Source of the DNA: an uncultured Clostridia bacterium
Lineage (GTDB): Bacteria; Bacillota; Clostridia; Christensenellales; Christensenellaceae
NCBI GenBank assembly: GCA_944347775.1
Contig: CALVMT010000072.1
Span: 1-64,000 of the forward strand
Direction of reading: 5' to 3'
DNA: 64,000 bases
Each line of letters begins with the position of its first letter. Within the stretch, counting starts at the first letter, position 1. The translations under genes were made by a program, and so were the position numbers. The notes below the pieces were generated by a model. It ran no database searches, was not told the origin of the DNA, and was given only the letters and a program-made list of their open reading frames with translations. Below are positions 35,822 to 44,843 of this stretch, in pieces.

Positions 35822-37207
35822 ATGCAATTTTCTTTTTCAGCGAAACAGGAGAGAGTAATACGATATTTAATACGGCTTTTTGAACGTTGTAATAAACCAG
35901 TCTATCTTGTTGGCGGATGCGTGCGTAATTTATTGCTTGGCCTGGCACCGACTGATATTGATATCGCTTCACCCGTTCTTCCGGATGAGTTGGAGAGGCA
36001 AGCGAGACAAATGGGACTTTCGAGTGTACGTATTGTCAATTCCAAATTAGGAACGGTACTGTTGAAAATAGAAGATGAGAAAATAGAACATACAACATTT
36101 CGTAAGGAAAGTTATGCTCCTGGGGGAGCACATATGCCTGAACATGTGTGGATAGGAGCAACAATTCAAGAAGATGCTCGGCGTAGGGACTTTTCAGTTA
36201 ATGCATTATATCTTAATTTGCAAAACAGAGAGATTTTGGATCCTACAGGGCGGGGCTTAGAGGATATTCAAAAAAAACGTCTGCGTTCTGCAACGACCTG
36301 CCCCGAAGAAATGATTTGTAATGATGCACTAAGGCTGTTAAGATTAATCCGTTTTGCATGTCAACTGGATTTTACTGTAGAAAAAAACTTATTTCAAGCA
36401 GCAAAAAAATATGCACGACAGATTTCTGCAATTTCTAAAGAACGAATTGGAATGGAAATGAATAAAATTATGCTTGCGGATAATGCGTATAATATAAAAA
36501 CATTAATTCCACCGGCGCAGAGAGCAGTTATTTTAATGGAATCGCTTAATTTATTAACACAATTAGTGCCTGAATTTATAGGATATCGGGATATTGGCCA
36601 GTGCAAATATCATAAATATAATGTTTTTTTGCATACTGCAAATACGGTTGGCTATACACCGCCGGATTTAGTTTTGCGCTATGCAGCGTTATTTCATGAT
36701 GTGGGGAAGCCTATTGTATGGAAGCAAAGTGGTAGAATGATAGGCCACGACAAACTAGGCGCAGAAATTGTTTCAATGAGATTGCCAAGGATGGGAATAG
36801 ATAAACAAACTACGGAATTGGTCGCACGTTTAGTGAGGGAACATATGTATGATTTAACCGGACAAGCAAGAGAAGCCAAGATACGTGCAAAAATTCAAAG
36901 CATGGGGTATGATAATTTTGAAAGATTAATTTTACTAAGAGAGGCAGACTTTTTAGGAAGCGGTTATGAAAAGAAACCGATAAAAACCGCAGAGAAATTT
37001 AAAACAATTATGTTAAAGATGAAAAAAGAAGGTACACCGATGTGTATTCAGGAATTACAGATTACGGGAAAAGAAATCATGCAACGTTATGGGATAGAAG
37101 GCAAAAAAGTAGGAGAGGTATTAAATGCTTTGTTTCATGAATGCCTTCTGCGTCCGACTCAAAATACAAGGGAAAAATTGTTGCATATAGCGGCCCGTTA
37201 TATCTAA
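35822..37207 (+). CDS. cca: CCA tRNA nucleotidyltransferase/poly(A) polymerase-family protein with HD domain
   Basis: 461 residues. Nucleotidyltransferase core VYLVGGCVRNLLLG with metal-binding TDIDIASP, RRRDFSVNALYLN and the RLLRLIRFACQL segment, followed by an HD domain (ALFHDVGKP, HDKLGAEI, REHMYD). This is the bacterial class II CCA-adding architecture. As all four tRNAs in the window encode CCA, its role may be mainly repair of tRNA ends. AGAGGAG lies ~14 nt before the ATG, rather far. Confidence 0.9.
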   Translation: MQFSFSAKQERVIRYLIRLFERCNKPVYLVGGCVRNLLLGLAPTDIDIASPVLPDELERQARQMGLSSVRIVNSKLGTVLLKIEDEKIEHTTFRKESYAPGGAHMPEHVWIGATIQEDARRRDFSVNALYLNLQNREILDPTGRGLEDIQKKRLRSATTCPEEMICNDALRLLRLIRFACQLDFTVEKNLFQAAKKYARQISAISKERIGMEMNKIMLADNAYNIKTLIPPAQRAVILMESLNLLTQLVPEFIGYRDIGQCKYHKYNVFLHTANTVGYTPPDLVLRYAALFHDVGKPIVWKQSGRMIGHDKLGAEIVSMRLPRMGIDKQTTELVARLVREHMYDLTGQAREAKIRAKIQSMGYDNFERLILLREADFLGSGYEKKPIKTAEKFKTIMLKMKKEGTPMCIQELQITGKEIMQRYGIEGKKVGEVLNALFHECLLRPTQNTREKLLHIAARYI

Positions 37208-37268
37208 ACTTGAATTATTACAAAACGGATAGTATCATAAAAGAAAAGATTTAAAGGCAGCGTTTTTT

Positions 37269-38150
37269 ATGGAAAAAGAGCGGAAAGAACAAAAAAAGAA
37301 TAATGGGAAATATGTTCATATCAGTTTTTCTACCATGCTCGAATCGGAAAATGGAAGAAAAAAAACTGTACGCATAAAATCACGTATATTTTATCGGGAA
37401 AAGGGTGAGGGGCCGAATTTGCTCCTTCTTCATGATGCAGGACAATCGGGAGCAATATACCGAAAGCTGCTTAATGAGCTAAGCAAGAATTATCATGTTA
37501 TTGTTCCTGATTTACCCGGCCATGGTAATTCAGATTGCCCTGATATGGATTATACTATACAGGATTTTTCTTTAGCTATTGAAGCGATCTTAAAAGCATT
37601 AAAGATTTTTGAGGTCTCTATTCTTGCTTATGGACAAAGTGCAGCTTATTGTATTGATTATTGTCTATATAATCGTTCAAATGTTGATAAATTAATTTTT
37701 TTAAATCCTGGAGCGCTTTATTGTTTGGATTTTGCTCATGCATCAAAATTATCAACTTTTTTTGGAAGATGGATAATAAGTAGATATAAAAATCCTGCAT
37801 ATATGCGAAAACAAATGGAAAAGGCGTTTTTTGATAAAACCGTATTGAAAGAACAAGACGTAAAGGCATTTTGCAGGCCCTATATAAGAGAGGATGTTCA
37901 ATTTTGTGTCCGTTTAGCGGTTGCAAATTATGATGATGAAAAAATTTTAGAAAACTTGAAAAAAATAGATATTCCTGTGCTTTATTTAAGAGGGAGCGAA
38001 GATACATTTTCTGATCATAAAATGATAGAAGAATATATTCAAAACACAGAACAACCTTATGAAATGGAGATACGCAACTGTGGCGCATGGTTGCAGTTGG
38101 AAAAAGCGCAAAGTATATCTCAGGGTATACTTCGTTTTTTAAACGAATAG
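37269..38150 (+). CDS. Alpha/beta-hydrolase-fold protein with altered catalytic triad
   Basis: 293 residues. Fold markers: LLLLHDAGQSGAIYR (oxyanion region), IVPDLPGHGNSD, nucleophile elbow AYGQSAAY with Ser124, and acid LRGSEDTF. The usual C-terminal NCGHW-x-x-LEKP reads NCGAWLQLEKAQ, so the expected catalytic His is Ala273. It may be a non-enzymatic or altered hydrolase. It sits 12 nt before dnaD and between cca and replication genes, so it is probably cotranscribed with dnaD-dnaI. Confidence 0.8.
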   Translation: MEKERKEQKKNNGKYVHISFSTMLESENGRKKTVRIKSRIFYREKGEGPNLLLLHDAGQSGAIYRKLLNELSKNYHVIVPDLPGHGNSDCPDMDYTIQDFSLAIEAILKALKIFEVSILAYGQSAAYCIDYCLYNRSNVDKLIFLNPGALYCLDFAHASKLSTFFGRWIISRYKNPAYMRKQMEKAFFDKTVLKEQDVKAFCRPYIREDVQFCVRLAVANYDDEKILENLKKIDIPVLYLRGSEDTFSDHKMIEEYIQNTEQPYEMEIRNCGAWLQLEKAQSISQGILRFLNE

Positions 38151-38162
38151 GGGAATACAAAA

Positions 38163-39593
38163 ATGATATTTAATAAAGAAAGTCTGGATATGTTGTTGAT
38201 TCCGCGTAAAGCGGCGGAAGAGCTATTATATGAAGATGGAAATCTTTTGCGTATATATCTATATGGGTTGTTGCATCAACAAGGAGATCCCGATCAGATG
38301 GCTGAAGAACTGGGTATTAATAAAGCGGCTTTAATGCAGGGAATAGAATTATTGCAAATGAAAGGCTTTTTTCGCACAGATCCTCAATCCGGTGGAAATA
38401 TTATTTATCAGTTACCTGAAGAAAATCAAAAAAATATTGAGGTGACAGTGTATAAAGATGCAGGATTAAATCATATGCTGCAGGCTCTATTTAGTGACCG
38501 GGAGCTGAGCTTTCGCGATTATCAGGTGTTTTATGAATTAAAAGAAATATACGGTTTGCCGGAACAAGTTCTGTTGATGCTTGCTGAATACTGTATCGGC
38601 AATAGTAGTGCTGGAAACAAAGTTAGTATGGCCTACATAAAAAAAATAGGGAAAAGCTGGTCGGAAGAAGGAATTGATAGTATTGAAACAGCGCAAAGAA
38701 AAATCTCATCAATTAAAAGGAACTCTGCTGAGTTAAGAGAATTATTGGCATCGCTGAATATATTGCGCATTCCTACAGAGCAGGAATATAAATTGTATAA
38801 CAAATGGGTAAATGAATGGGGGTTTTCCTTTGGCGCAATTAAAGAAGCGATGACAGCAACAACGGGTGCACAGTACCCGACGCTTAAATATCTTGATGGT
38901 ATTTTAAAGAATCTTTATCAGCAAGGATGTCTTTCGTCAGGACAGGTAAGGGAATATTTTGTTGTTAATGAAAAATTGGATGAACAGATAAAAGAGGTGT
39001 TGCGAGCACTTTCTTATGCACGGCTTACGGTTTCACAGGAGCATCGTAATCGATATATGAAATTTCTTAAAATGGGCTTTGGTCAACAAGAAATATTGTT
39101 GGCCTGCGCGCAGGCTTCAGCTAAAAATATAGCGGGATTTGATTATGTTGAGCGGTTGCTTTCAGATTGGAAACAACGGCATCTGCTAAGTAAATCGGCG
39201 ATATTGGACTTTTTGGAAACAGAAAAAAAGCAACAGAGTAAAGTAAGAAAAATGTTGGATATGGCGGGTTATAAAAAACGTGTCACACCGGGAGATAAGG
39301 CGTTGTATGATAAATTTTCTCAGGAATATGGATTCCCGGATGAAGTGATCCTTTTTGCGGCATCCTGTGCGATTGGCTCAGCATCTCCTCTGCGTGCAAT
39401 GGATAGCATGTTGTCCAGATGGAAAAATGCAGGCGTACATACGCTGCAGGACGCAAAGCAGGCAAATGAGAAGTTTCGAAGTCGGGTAAAGAAAGCACCC
39501 AACCTCAGCGATGTTGACAGTCGAACTTATTCAAGTGAACAATTGGCTGATTTGGTCCCAGATCCCACATTAAAGTATCAGAAAGAACAATAA
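38163..39593 (+). CDS. DnaD-domain replication initiation protein
   Basis: 476 residues. An N-terminal winged-helix part (residues 1-90) is followed by four copies of the DnaB_2/DnaD C-terminal fold: GLPEQVLLMLAEYCIG, FSFGAIKEAMTATTGA, FGQQEILLACAQASA and GFPDEVILFAASCAIG, each with a downstream WKxxG-like segment. DnaD proteins bind DNA and DnaA and help recruit the helicase loader. It directly precedes the loader gene. Four copies is more than the usual one or two. Confidence 0.88.
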   Translation: MIFNKESLDMLLIPRKAAEELLYEDGNLLRIYLYGLLHQQGDPDQMAEELGINKAALMQGIELLQMKGFFRTDPQSGGNIIYQLPEENQKNIEVTVYKDAGLNHMLQALFSDRELSFRDYQVFYELKEIYGLPEQVLLMLAEYCIGNSSAGNKVSMAYIKKIGKSWSEEGIDSIETAQRKISSIKRNSAELRELLASLNILRIPTEQEYKLYNKWVNEWGFSFGAIKEAMTATTGAQYPTLKYLDGILKNLYQQGCLSSGQVREYFVVNEKLDEQIKEVLRALSYARLTVSQEHRNRYMKFLKMGFGQQEILLACAQASAKNIAGFDYVERLLSDWKQRHLLSKSAILDFLETEKKQQSKVRKMLDMAGYKKRVTPGDKALYDKFSQEYGFPDEVILFAASCAIGSASPLRAMDSMLSRWKNAGVHTLQDAKQANEKFRSRVKKAPNLSDVDSRTYSSEQLADLVPDPTLKYQKEQ

Positions 39594-39614
39594 GAGAAAT
39601 ATAAGGAGAAAACG

Positions 39615-40562
39615 ATGGCGAAAACAATGGCAGACCTGTTTGCCAGATATGACAGTATAAAAAATGAACAAGAGGCAAAAGCTGTAGAATGGCAGCGAAA
39701 AATATATGCGCAACATCCGATTTTGGAAGAGCTGGATACGCAAAAAAAAGAACTGCTTGTTGATCAATTGAAAGAAATTATATATACGCCGGAGAGAAAA
39801 AGTAAAATAAAGCAGGAAGTAAGCAAGAAGATACTGATACTAGATAAAAAGATTGCGGAATATAAAAAGAAGAATCATATCCGGGAATATATTTCGGAAG
39901 AAATATGCCCGTTATGTCATGGAACGGGTTATTTTCAGGGAAAATTATGTCGATGTATTCGGCAGATGGCTTATGTGGAAGTGTTGGGTGCACAAGAATT
40001 ATCTGCAACGGAGGGCGACTTTTCCAAGTTTAGTGAAAATATTTTTGGTGATAAGGAAAAGCAGAGAAATCAGGCATACGGAATTAAATTGTTTTTGCAA
40101 GATTATGCCCATTGTTTTCCGGATAATGACAAAAATCAGTTGTTATTGCGCGGCAGATCTGGGCTTGGAAAAAGTTTTTTACTACAGGCTTTGCTTAAAG
40201 AATTAGAAAAAAAAGAGCAAGACATTTGCTATATTACTGCGGGAAATATGTTTGATTATTTTTATCAGCATCGTTTGGGTGAAGGGTACTCAATAGAGTT
40301 GTTTTATCAAGCGCGTATATTGGCTGTTGATGATTTGGGAGCCGAACCAATGACACAGAATGTAACAAGAGAGTACCTTTTTGATCTGTTGTGTGAACGC
40401 AAACAAAAAGGTTTATATACTTTTTTTGTAACCAATCATTCATTAGAAAGCTTAAGCGAACGTTATACAGAAAGAGTATTTTCAAGGCTAGTCAGTGCGC
40501 GCGATAGTCATGTGCTGCGGTTTGACGGGGATGATTTACGTATAGAGGGAAAAGTGCAATAA
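39615..40562 (+). CDS. dnaI: Primosomal DnaI/DnaC-type helicase loader ATPase
   Basis: 315 residues. A helical N-terminal helicase-binding region, a zinc motif CPLCHGTGYFQGKLCRC near residue 97, then an AAA+ domain with Walker A GRSGLGKSFL and Walker B LAVDDLGAE; the Arg finger region is YTERVFSRLVSARD. It loads the replicative helicase DnaB/DnaC at the origin. ATG follows AAGGAG, 21 nt after dnaD. Confidence 0.92.
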   Translation: MAKTMADLFARYDSIKNEQEAKAVEWQRKIYAQHPILEELDTQKKELLVDQLKEIIYTPERKSKIKQEVSKKILILDKKIAEYKKKNHIREYISEEICPLCHGTGYFQGKLCRCIRQMAYVEVLGAQELSATEGDFSKFSENIFGDKEKQRNQAYGIKLFLQDYAHCFPDNDKNQLLLRGRSGLGKSFLLQALLKELEKKEQDICYITAGNMFDYFYQHRLGEGYSIELFYQARILAVDDLGAEPMTQNVTREYLFDLLCERKQKGLYTFFVTNHSLESLSERYTERVFSRLVSARDSHVLRFDGDDLRIEGKVQ

Positions 40563-40582
40563 ACGAGAAAGAGGAAATTGAA

Positions 40583-40611
40583 TTGCAAAGAGACGTGCGC
40601 TCTGCTATAAT
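40583..40611 (+). promoter_or_regulatory. Promoter of the GNAT gene at 40647
   Basis: TTGCAA (40583-40588), 17-bp spacer, TATAAT (40606-40611). Confidence 0.6.
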
Positions 40612-40646
40612 TAAAGAGAAAATGTTGTATTGAAAGGATGATCCCT

Positions 40647-41108
40647 ATGGCGATTGAATATTTTCATATTAGCGAAGGCGACCATGATATGCTGGATCAG
40701 ATCATGGAGTTGGAGCAGGAGGTATATTCTGCAAGAGGTGCGGGATTAAACTATTTCGAAGCACATGCTTTTGTTCGTTATGGCCGGGTATATGCAGCTG
40801 TAGAATATGATGAAGTACTGGGATGTGCTTATTTTTTGAGAGATTTTAATAATCCGAGCAAATGTTTTCTTTATGAGGTAATTATTAAGCCTTCAGAATC
40901 TGGAAAACATATTGGCGAATCACTACTGTTAAGTGCATTTGCAGATTTAAAGGAAAGTAATTTAAGAATGGCTGAAGTATGTGTGCATCCGTCGAATTAT
41001 AAAGCGTTGAAGATTTATCGTGAAGCACTTGGGTTTAATGTAATTAATGCACAGGATGAAGCTTCTTATGATGACGTTGATTTTTTAATATTACGTAAAA
41101 CGCTTTAA
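40647..41108 (+). CDS. GNAT-family N-acetyltransferase
   Basis: 153 residues from ATG 40647 (AAAGG 9 nt upstream; an ATG three codons earlier overlaps that site). CoA-binding segment YEVIIKPSESGKHIGESLLL (the usual R/Q-x-x-G-x-G/A turn appears as ESGKHIG) and C-terminal VHPSNYKALKIYREALGFN typical of GNATs. Own promoter and terminator. Substrate unknown. Confidence 0.82.
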   Translation: MAIEYFHISEGDHDMLDQIMELEQEVYSARGAGLNYFEAHAFVRYGRVYAAVEYDEVLGCAYFLRDFNNPSKCFLYEVIIKPSESGKHIGESLLLSAFADLKESNLRMAEVCVHPSNYKALKIYREALGFNVINAQDEASYDDVDFLILRKTL

Positions 41109-41125
41109 CGTTTACTTAAAACAAG

Positions 41126-41168
41126 CTGCTGTTTTTCCTAATTTAATTGGAAAGGACAGCAGTTTTTT
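41126..41168 (+). terminator. Terminator of the GNAT gene
   Basis: CTGCTGT with adjacent T-run pairs with GGACAGCAG across TAATTTAATT, followed by six T. Confidence 0.75.
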
Positions 41169-41198
41169 ATTGGAGCTGCATAAAAAAAAGATATTAAA

Positions 41199-41225
41199 AA
41201 AGCAGCCATTTAAAATGACTGCTTT
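41199..41225 (-). terminator. Terminator of nrdD-nrdG
   Basis: On the minus strand AAAGCAGTCATTT pairs with AAATGGCTGCTTT with one mismatch, followed by a T-run, 7 nt after the nrdG stop. Confidence 0.75.
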
Positions 41226-41231
41226 AAATAA

Positions 41232-41771
41232 TTATGAAAATAAAGGTTTTGATGTTCCCCAACGAGAAGAGGTCTCTAAAACAGGTTTTCCTTTTTTTAA
41301 AGAGGAAGGAATATTTAAAATACGCTGATTTCTTGAACCACGAAAGGTTATGGATAAGCTCCGTTCTTTTAGTAAAAATGGTCCGTCAATTAACGTATCC
41401 GCCAGAGATATAAGGGAAAGTGCATCACCACCGGAAGATAAAATTTCTTCAAAAGTGTAACCAGTATAAATAGCTAACTCGTAACTTTCCTGCTTAAGTT
41501 GACGTGCTAAAGGCAATAACGGTTTTGCCTGTAAAAGAGGTTCTCCTCCGGAAAACGTTACGCCACGAACTAAAGGATTGGCAGAGATCCGTGCAAATAA
41601 AGCGTGGGCGGAAATTGTTGTGCCTCCCCATAATGGTAAGGATTGGGGGTTGTGACACCCAGGGCAATAGCGCAGGCAACCTTGAAGAAAAATTACTGCG
41701 CGGATGCCGGGACCGTCAGTAATTGATTCACCAATAAAACCAGCAATGCGAATATTACTTTCTTCAGACAC
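41232..41771 (-). CDS. nrdG: Anaerobic ribonucleotide reductase activating protein
   Basis: 179 residues. Radical-SAM cluster motif CLRYCPGC (CX3CX2C) and the SAM-binding GVTFSGGEPLLQ. It generates the glycyl radical on NrdD. GTG 41771 overlaps the end of nrdD by 8 nt, so translation is coupled. The C-terminal ~30 residues (GKPVLETSSRWGTSKPLFS) are somewhat longer than needed and without known role. Confidence 0.94.
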   Translation of the reverse strand: MSEESNIRIAGFIGESITDGPGIRAVIFLQGCLRYCPGCHNPQSLPLWGGTTISAHALFARISANPLVRGVTFSGGEPLLQAKPLLPLARQLKQESYELAIYTGYTFEEILSSGGDALSLISLADTLIDGPFLLKERSLSITFRGSRNQRILNIPSSLKKGKPVLETSSRWGTSKPLFS

Positions 41772-44088
41772 TGTGTTTCACCCGATCTCTCTCCTCAGCG
41801 CGCTTTGCATCATTAAAACGATCCAAGGTGCCTACAAGATAGCCTGTTATTCGACGGATGCGTTCAATAGGAATGCTGCCGTCGTCTTTTCTACCGCATC
41901 CCGGGCATTCATCATTGATAATGCCGGTGTAGCCGCAGACAGGATCGCGATCAACAGGATGATTAATTGAACCATATCCAACGCCGGCTTCTTTCATTGC
42001 ACGGATAACTGATTCAAAAGCATCAACATTATTCGCAGTATCACCGTCTAGTTCAACATATGTGATGTGCCCGGCATTGGTTAACGCGTGGTAAGGTGCC
42101 TCTAATGCAATTTTATCAAATGCAGAAATGTGATAATATACTGGGATATGGAAACTGTTTGTATAATATTCTCGGTCGGTAACACCTGGAATAATACCGT
42201 ATTTTTTTTGGTCAATGCGTACAAAACGTCCGGACAATCCTTCTGCGGGAGTAGCCAGTAATGTAAAGTTAAGCTGCATTTTTTCGCTCAAGGAATCAAG
42301 GTAGTGACGCATAAAACTTACAATTTCCAATCCTAAATTTTGCGCTTCATCCGATTCGCCATGATGTTTACCAATAAGAGCAACAAGCGTTTCTGCAAGT
42401 CCGATAAAGCCGATGGAAAGTGTACCGTGACGTAAAACATTTTCTAAGGTATCTTCTGCTTTTAAGTTATCAGAATCCAACCAGACCCCTTGCCCCATAA
42501 GGAAAGGGTAATTTTTCTTTTTCTTTGCACATTGAATGGCAAAACGATCTAAAAGTTGTTGGCTGACAAATTCAAGCTTGCGTTCAAGTTCTTCAAAAAA
42601 CCAATCGATATTACCATTACTACGGATGGCAATGCGGGGGAGATTAATGGATGTAAAACTTAAATTACCCCTACCAAAACTAATTTCTTTTTCCTTATCG
42701 TAAACATTACCCATTACTCTTGTGCGGCAACCCATATAGGAAATTTCCGTTTCGGGATGACCTTCTTTATAATACTGTAGATTAAAAGGTGCATCAATAA
42801 AAGAGAAGTTAGGAAATAGACGTTTTGCGGAAACCTCACAAGCTAACCGGAAAAGATCGTAATTTGGATCTCCGGGATTATAATTTACCCCTTCTTTCAC
42901 GCGAAAAATATGAATTGGGAAAATTGCGGTTTCTCCATGCCCCAAACCGTCATAACATGCTTTTAAAACGCTTCGAATAATCAAACGACCCTCTGGCGAA
43001 GTATCCATTCCATAGTTTATAGAAGAAAAAGGTGTCTGTGCTCCTGCGCGACTATGCATTGTATTCAAATTATGCACCAGTGCCTCCATTGCCTGATCAG
43101 AAGCACGTTTAGTTTCTGCCTCGGCGTGTGGAATTGCAAAATTACGCAACAAAATCAGAGTATCGTGAGGAATTTTCTCTTTTAACTTTTCTTCTTCTAA
43201 TTCAAAGTATTCGATATTTCCGGCGAGGCAAGGAAATACCCCTGGATGCTCAGCTTCAATTTCAGCAATAATCTGCCGCATTTCCGCTTCATTTATTGAT
43301 GCTTCAGGAAGAAGAAATTCGCTGGCTTTGGCAAAATTGGATGCATATAAACGTTTATATGTTTTTTGAATACCAATAGCAAGAGCGTAATCAAAGTTAG
43401 GAATACTTTGTCCTCCGTGCTGATCGTTTTGATTGGATTGTATAGCAATGCATGCCAAGGCAGAATAACTGGAAATGTCGTTAGGTTCACGCAAAAATCC
43501 ATGCCCAGTAGAGAAACCGCCCTTAAAAAGCTTTACAAGGTCGATCTGACAACAGGTTGTGGTAAGAGTATAGAAATCAAGGTCGTGAATATGAATATCC
43601 CCTTCAATATGTGCACGACTCTGCTCAGGAGAAAGAATACTTTTGAGATAGTAATCTTTTGCGCCTTCAGAACCATATTTAAGCATGGAGCCCATGGCGG
43701 TATTACCATCGATGTTGGCATTATCGCGCTTCATATCGCTATCTGCTGCGTCAGCAAAAGTAATTTCATCATATGCACGCATCAAGTTTGTATTGCGTTC
43801 CCGGGCACGGGTGCGTTCTGCTCTGTAAAGAATATATTTTTTGGCAATAAGAGGATAGCCATTTTCCATAAGGATTGTTTCTACAATATCTTGAATATCT
43901 TCAACGCCTGGTTCATCTTTGGAAAAATGATCAAGTAAGCGCTGCTCAACCTTTTGTGCTAAGGTCTTTGCTGCAACAGCACATTCTTGGCGCCCACCGG
44001 CTTCCATTGCTTTTTGTATGGCAACTTCAATTTTATGGATATCATAAGGAACTTTTCTGCCATCACGTTTAATAATAAGAGAAAACAT
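41764..44088 (-). CDS. nrdD: Anaerobic (class III) ribonucleoside-triphosphate reductase
   Basis: 774 residues. N-terminal ATP-cone (IIKRDGRKVPYDIHKIEVAI), the ten-stranded glycyl-radical barrel, a C-terminal zinc site CGYTG...CPGCG, and the glycyl-radical loop RRITGYLVGTLDRFN. It makes deoxynucleotides without oxygen. ATG 44088 follows AAGGTGAGG. Expression is probably repressed by NrdR through two boxes in the promoter. No aerobic reductase is seen in the window. Confidence 0.97.
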   Translation of the reverse strand: MFSLIIKRDGRKVPYDIHKIEVAIQKAMEAGGRQECAVAAKTLAQKVEQRLLDHFSKDEPGVEDIQDIVETILMENGYPLIAKKYILYRAERTRARERNTNLMRAYDEITFADAADSDMKRDNANIDGNTAMGSMLKYGSEGAKDYYLKSILSPEQSRAHIEGDIHIHDLDFYTLTTTCCQIDLVKLFKGGFSTGHGFLREPNDISSYSALACIAIQSNQNDQHGGQSIPNFDYALAIGIQKTYKRLYASNFAKASEFLLPEASINEAEMRQIIAEIEAEHPGVFPCLAGNIEYFELEEEKLKEKIPHDTLILLRNFAIPHAEAETKRASDQAMEALVHNLNTMHSRAGAQTPFSSINYGMDTSPEGRLIIRSVLKACYDGLGHGETAIFPIHIFRVKEGVNYNPGDPNYDLFRLACEVSAKRLFPNFSFIDAPFNLQYYKEGHPETEISYMGCRTRVMGNVYDKEKEISFGRGNLSFTSINLPRIAIRSNGNIDWFFEELERKLEFVSQQLLDRFAIQCAKKKKNYPFLMGQGVWLDSDNLKAEDTLENVLRHGTLSIGFIGLAETLVALIGKHHGESDEAQNLGLEIVSFMRHYLDSLSEKMQLNFTLLATPAEGLSGRFVRIDQKKYGIIPGVTDREYYTNSFHIPVYYHISAFDKIALEAPYHALTNAGHITYVELDGDTANNVDAFESVIRAMKEAGVGYGSINHPVDRDPVCGYTGIINDECPGCGRKDDGSIPIERIRRITGYLVGTLDRFNDAKRAEERDRVKHSV

Positions 44089-44196
44089 TGCCTCACCTTT
44101 CTTTCCGATATCAAAAATAGCAATTGGAAATCTGTTTTAGATATAGTATACTATATAAAGATATCAAAAATAAAATTTTTTAAATGAGATATTTAT

Positions 44197-44225
44197 ATAG
44201 TATATCACTAAATGTAGTATGTCAA
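44197..44225 (-). promoter_or_regulatory. Promoter of nrdD-nrdG
   Basis: On the minus strand TTGACA (44225-44220), 17-bp spacer, TACTAT (44202-44197). The first NrdR box lies inside the spacer and -35 box. Confidence 0.7.
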
Positions 44226-44252
44226 TACAGTTTAATATACTATATTTGGTTT
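44205..44252. promoter_or_regulatory. Tandem NrdR boxes upstream of nrdD
   Basis: Box 1 core CTAAATGTAG (44208-44217) and box 2 core CTATATTTGG (44240-44249) each resemble the NrdR consensus core CWATATWTWG, with centres 32 bp apart, i.e. three helical turns, as is usual for NrdR. Box 1 overlaps the -35 box and spacer. nrdR itself is not in the window. A further palindrome, ATATAGTATACTATAT (44141-44156), lies nearer the start codon. Confidence 0.6.
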
Positions 44253-44835
44253 ATTTGAGGTGATTTAGCGGAGGACCGCTGAATTGTAGAATTTCATTGG
44301 AAAGCATTTGTGCTTCATCAAGGTGATGCGATGTATATATGCATAGTTTACCTGCTGTATGCTGGTGAATAAAGCAGATCATTTGTTTGCGAAGCGTGTT
44401 GTCTAATCCCGTAAGAGGTTCATCAAATAGATAAACTTCGCCGTTTGCAGCTAATGCACGGGCAATGGAAAGACGTCGGCACATGCCGCCGGATAATTCT
44501 GAAGGATATGCTTTTGAAAATGCAGTTAAACCTATTGCATTTAGCCAATATGTCGTGTCGTAACGATGGCAGACCAAATCGATATTTTGTTGCGCAGTAT
44601 ACCATGGCAGCAGGCGATTTTCCTGGAAAACGTATGAAAAATTCTGGTCAATACCGGAAATATTTCCACTATCGGGCTGGATAAGCCCGCAAGCCAAACG
44701 CAGTAATGTGCTTTTGCCGCAACCGGAGGGCCCCATTAAGCAATAGTGTTTTCCCGTCTGAAAAGAATAGGAAAAGTTGTCCATTACGCAAAGTGAATCA
44801 AAATATTTTGAAACTTTGGAGAAACATATATCCAT
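44251..44835 (-). CDS. ABC transporter ATP-binding protein (nitrate/sulfonate/taurine-type)
   Basis: 194 residues, short for the family (usually 240-260), because the region after the D-loop is trimmed. Walker A GPSGCGKSTLLRLACG, Q-loop VFQENRLLPW, signature LSGGMCRRLSIARALA, Walker B VYLFDEPLTGLD and the H-loop in YTSHHLDEA. ATG 44835 is 8 nt after the permease gene; the ribosome binding site AAGGAGG lies in the end of that gene. Energises import with the permease and lipoprotein upstream. Confidence 0.88.
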   Translation of the reverse strand: MDICFSKVSKYFDSLCVMDNFSYSFQTGKHYCLMGPSGCGKSTLLRLACGLIQPDSGNISGIDQNFSYVFQENRLLPWYTAQQNIDLVCHRYDTTYWLNAIGLTAFSKAYPSELSGGMCRRLSIARALAANGEVYLFDEPLTGLDNTLRKQMICFIHQHTAGKLCIYTSHHLDEAQMLSNEILQFSGPPLNHLK

Positions 44836-44843
44836 AATGATGG

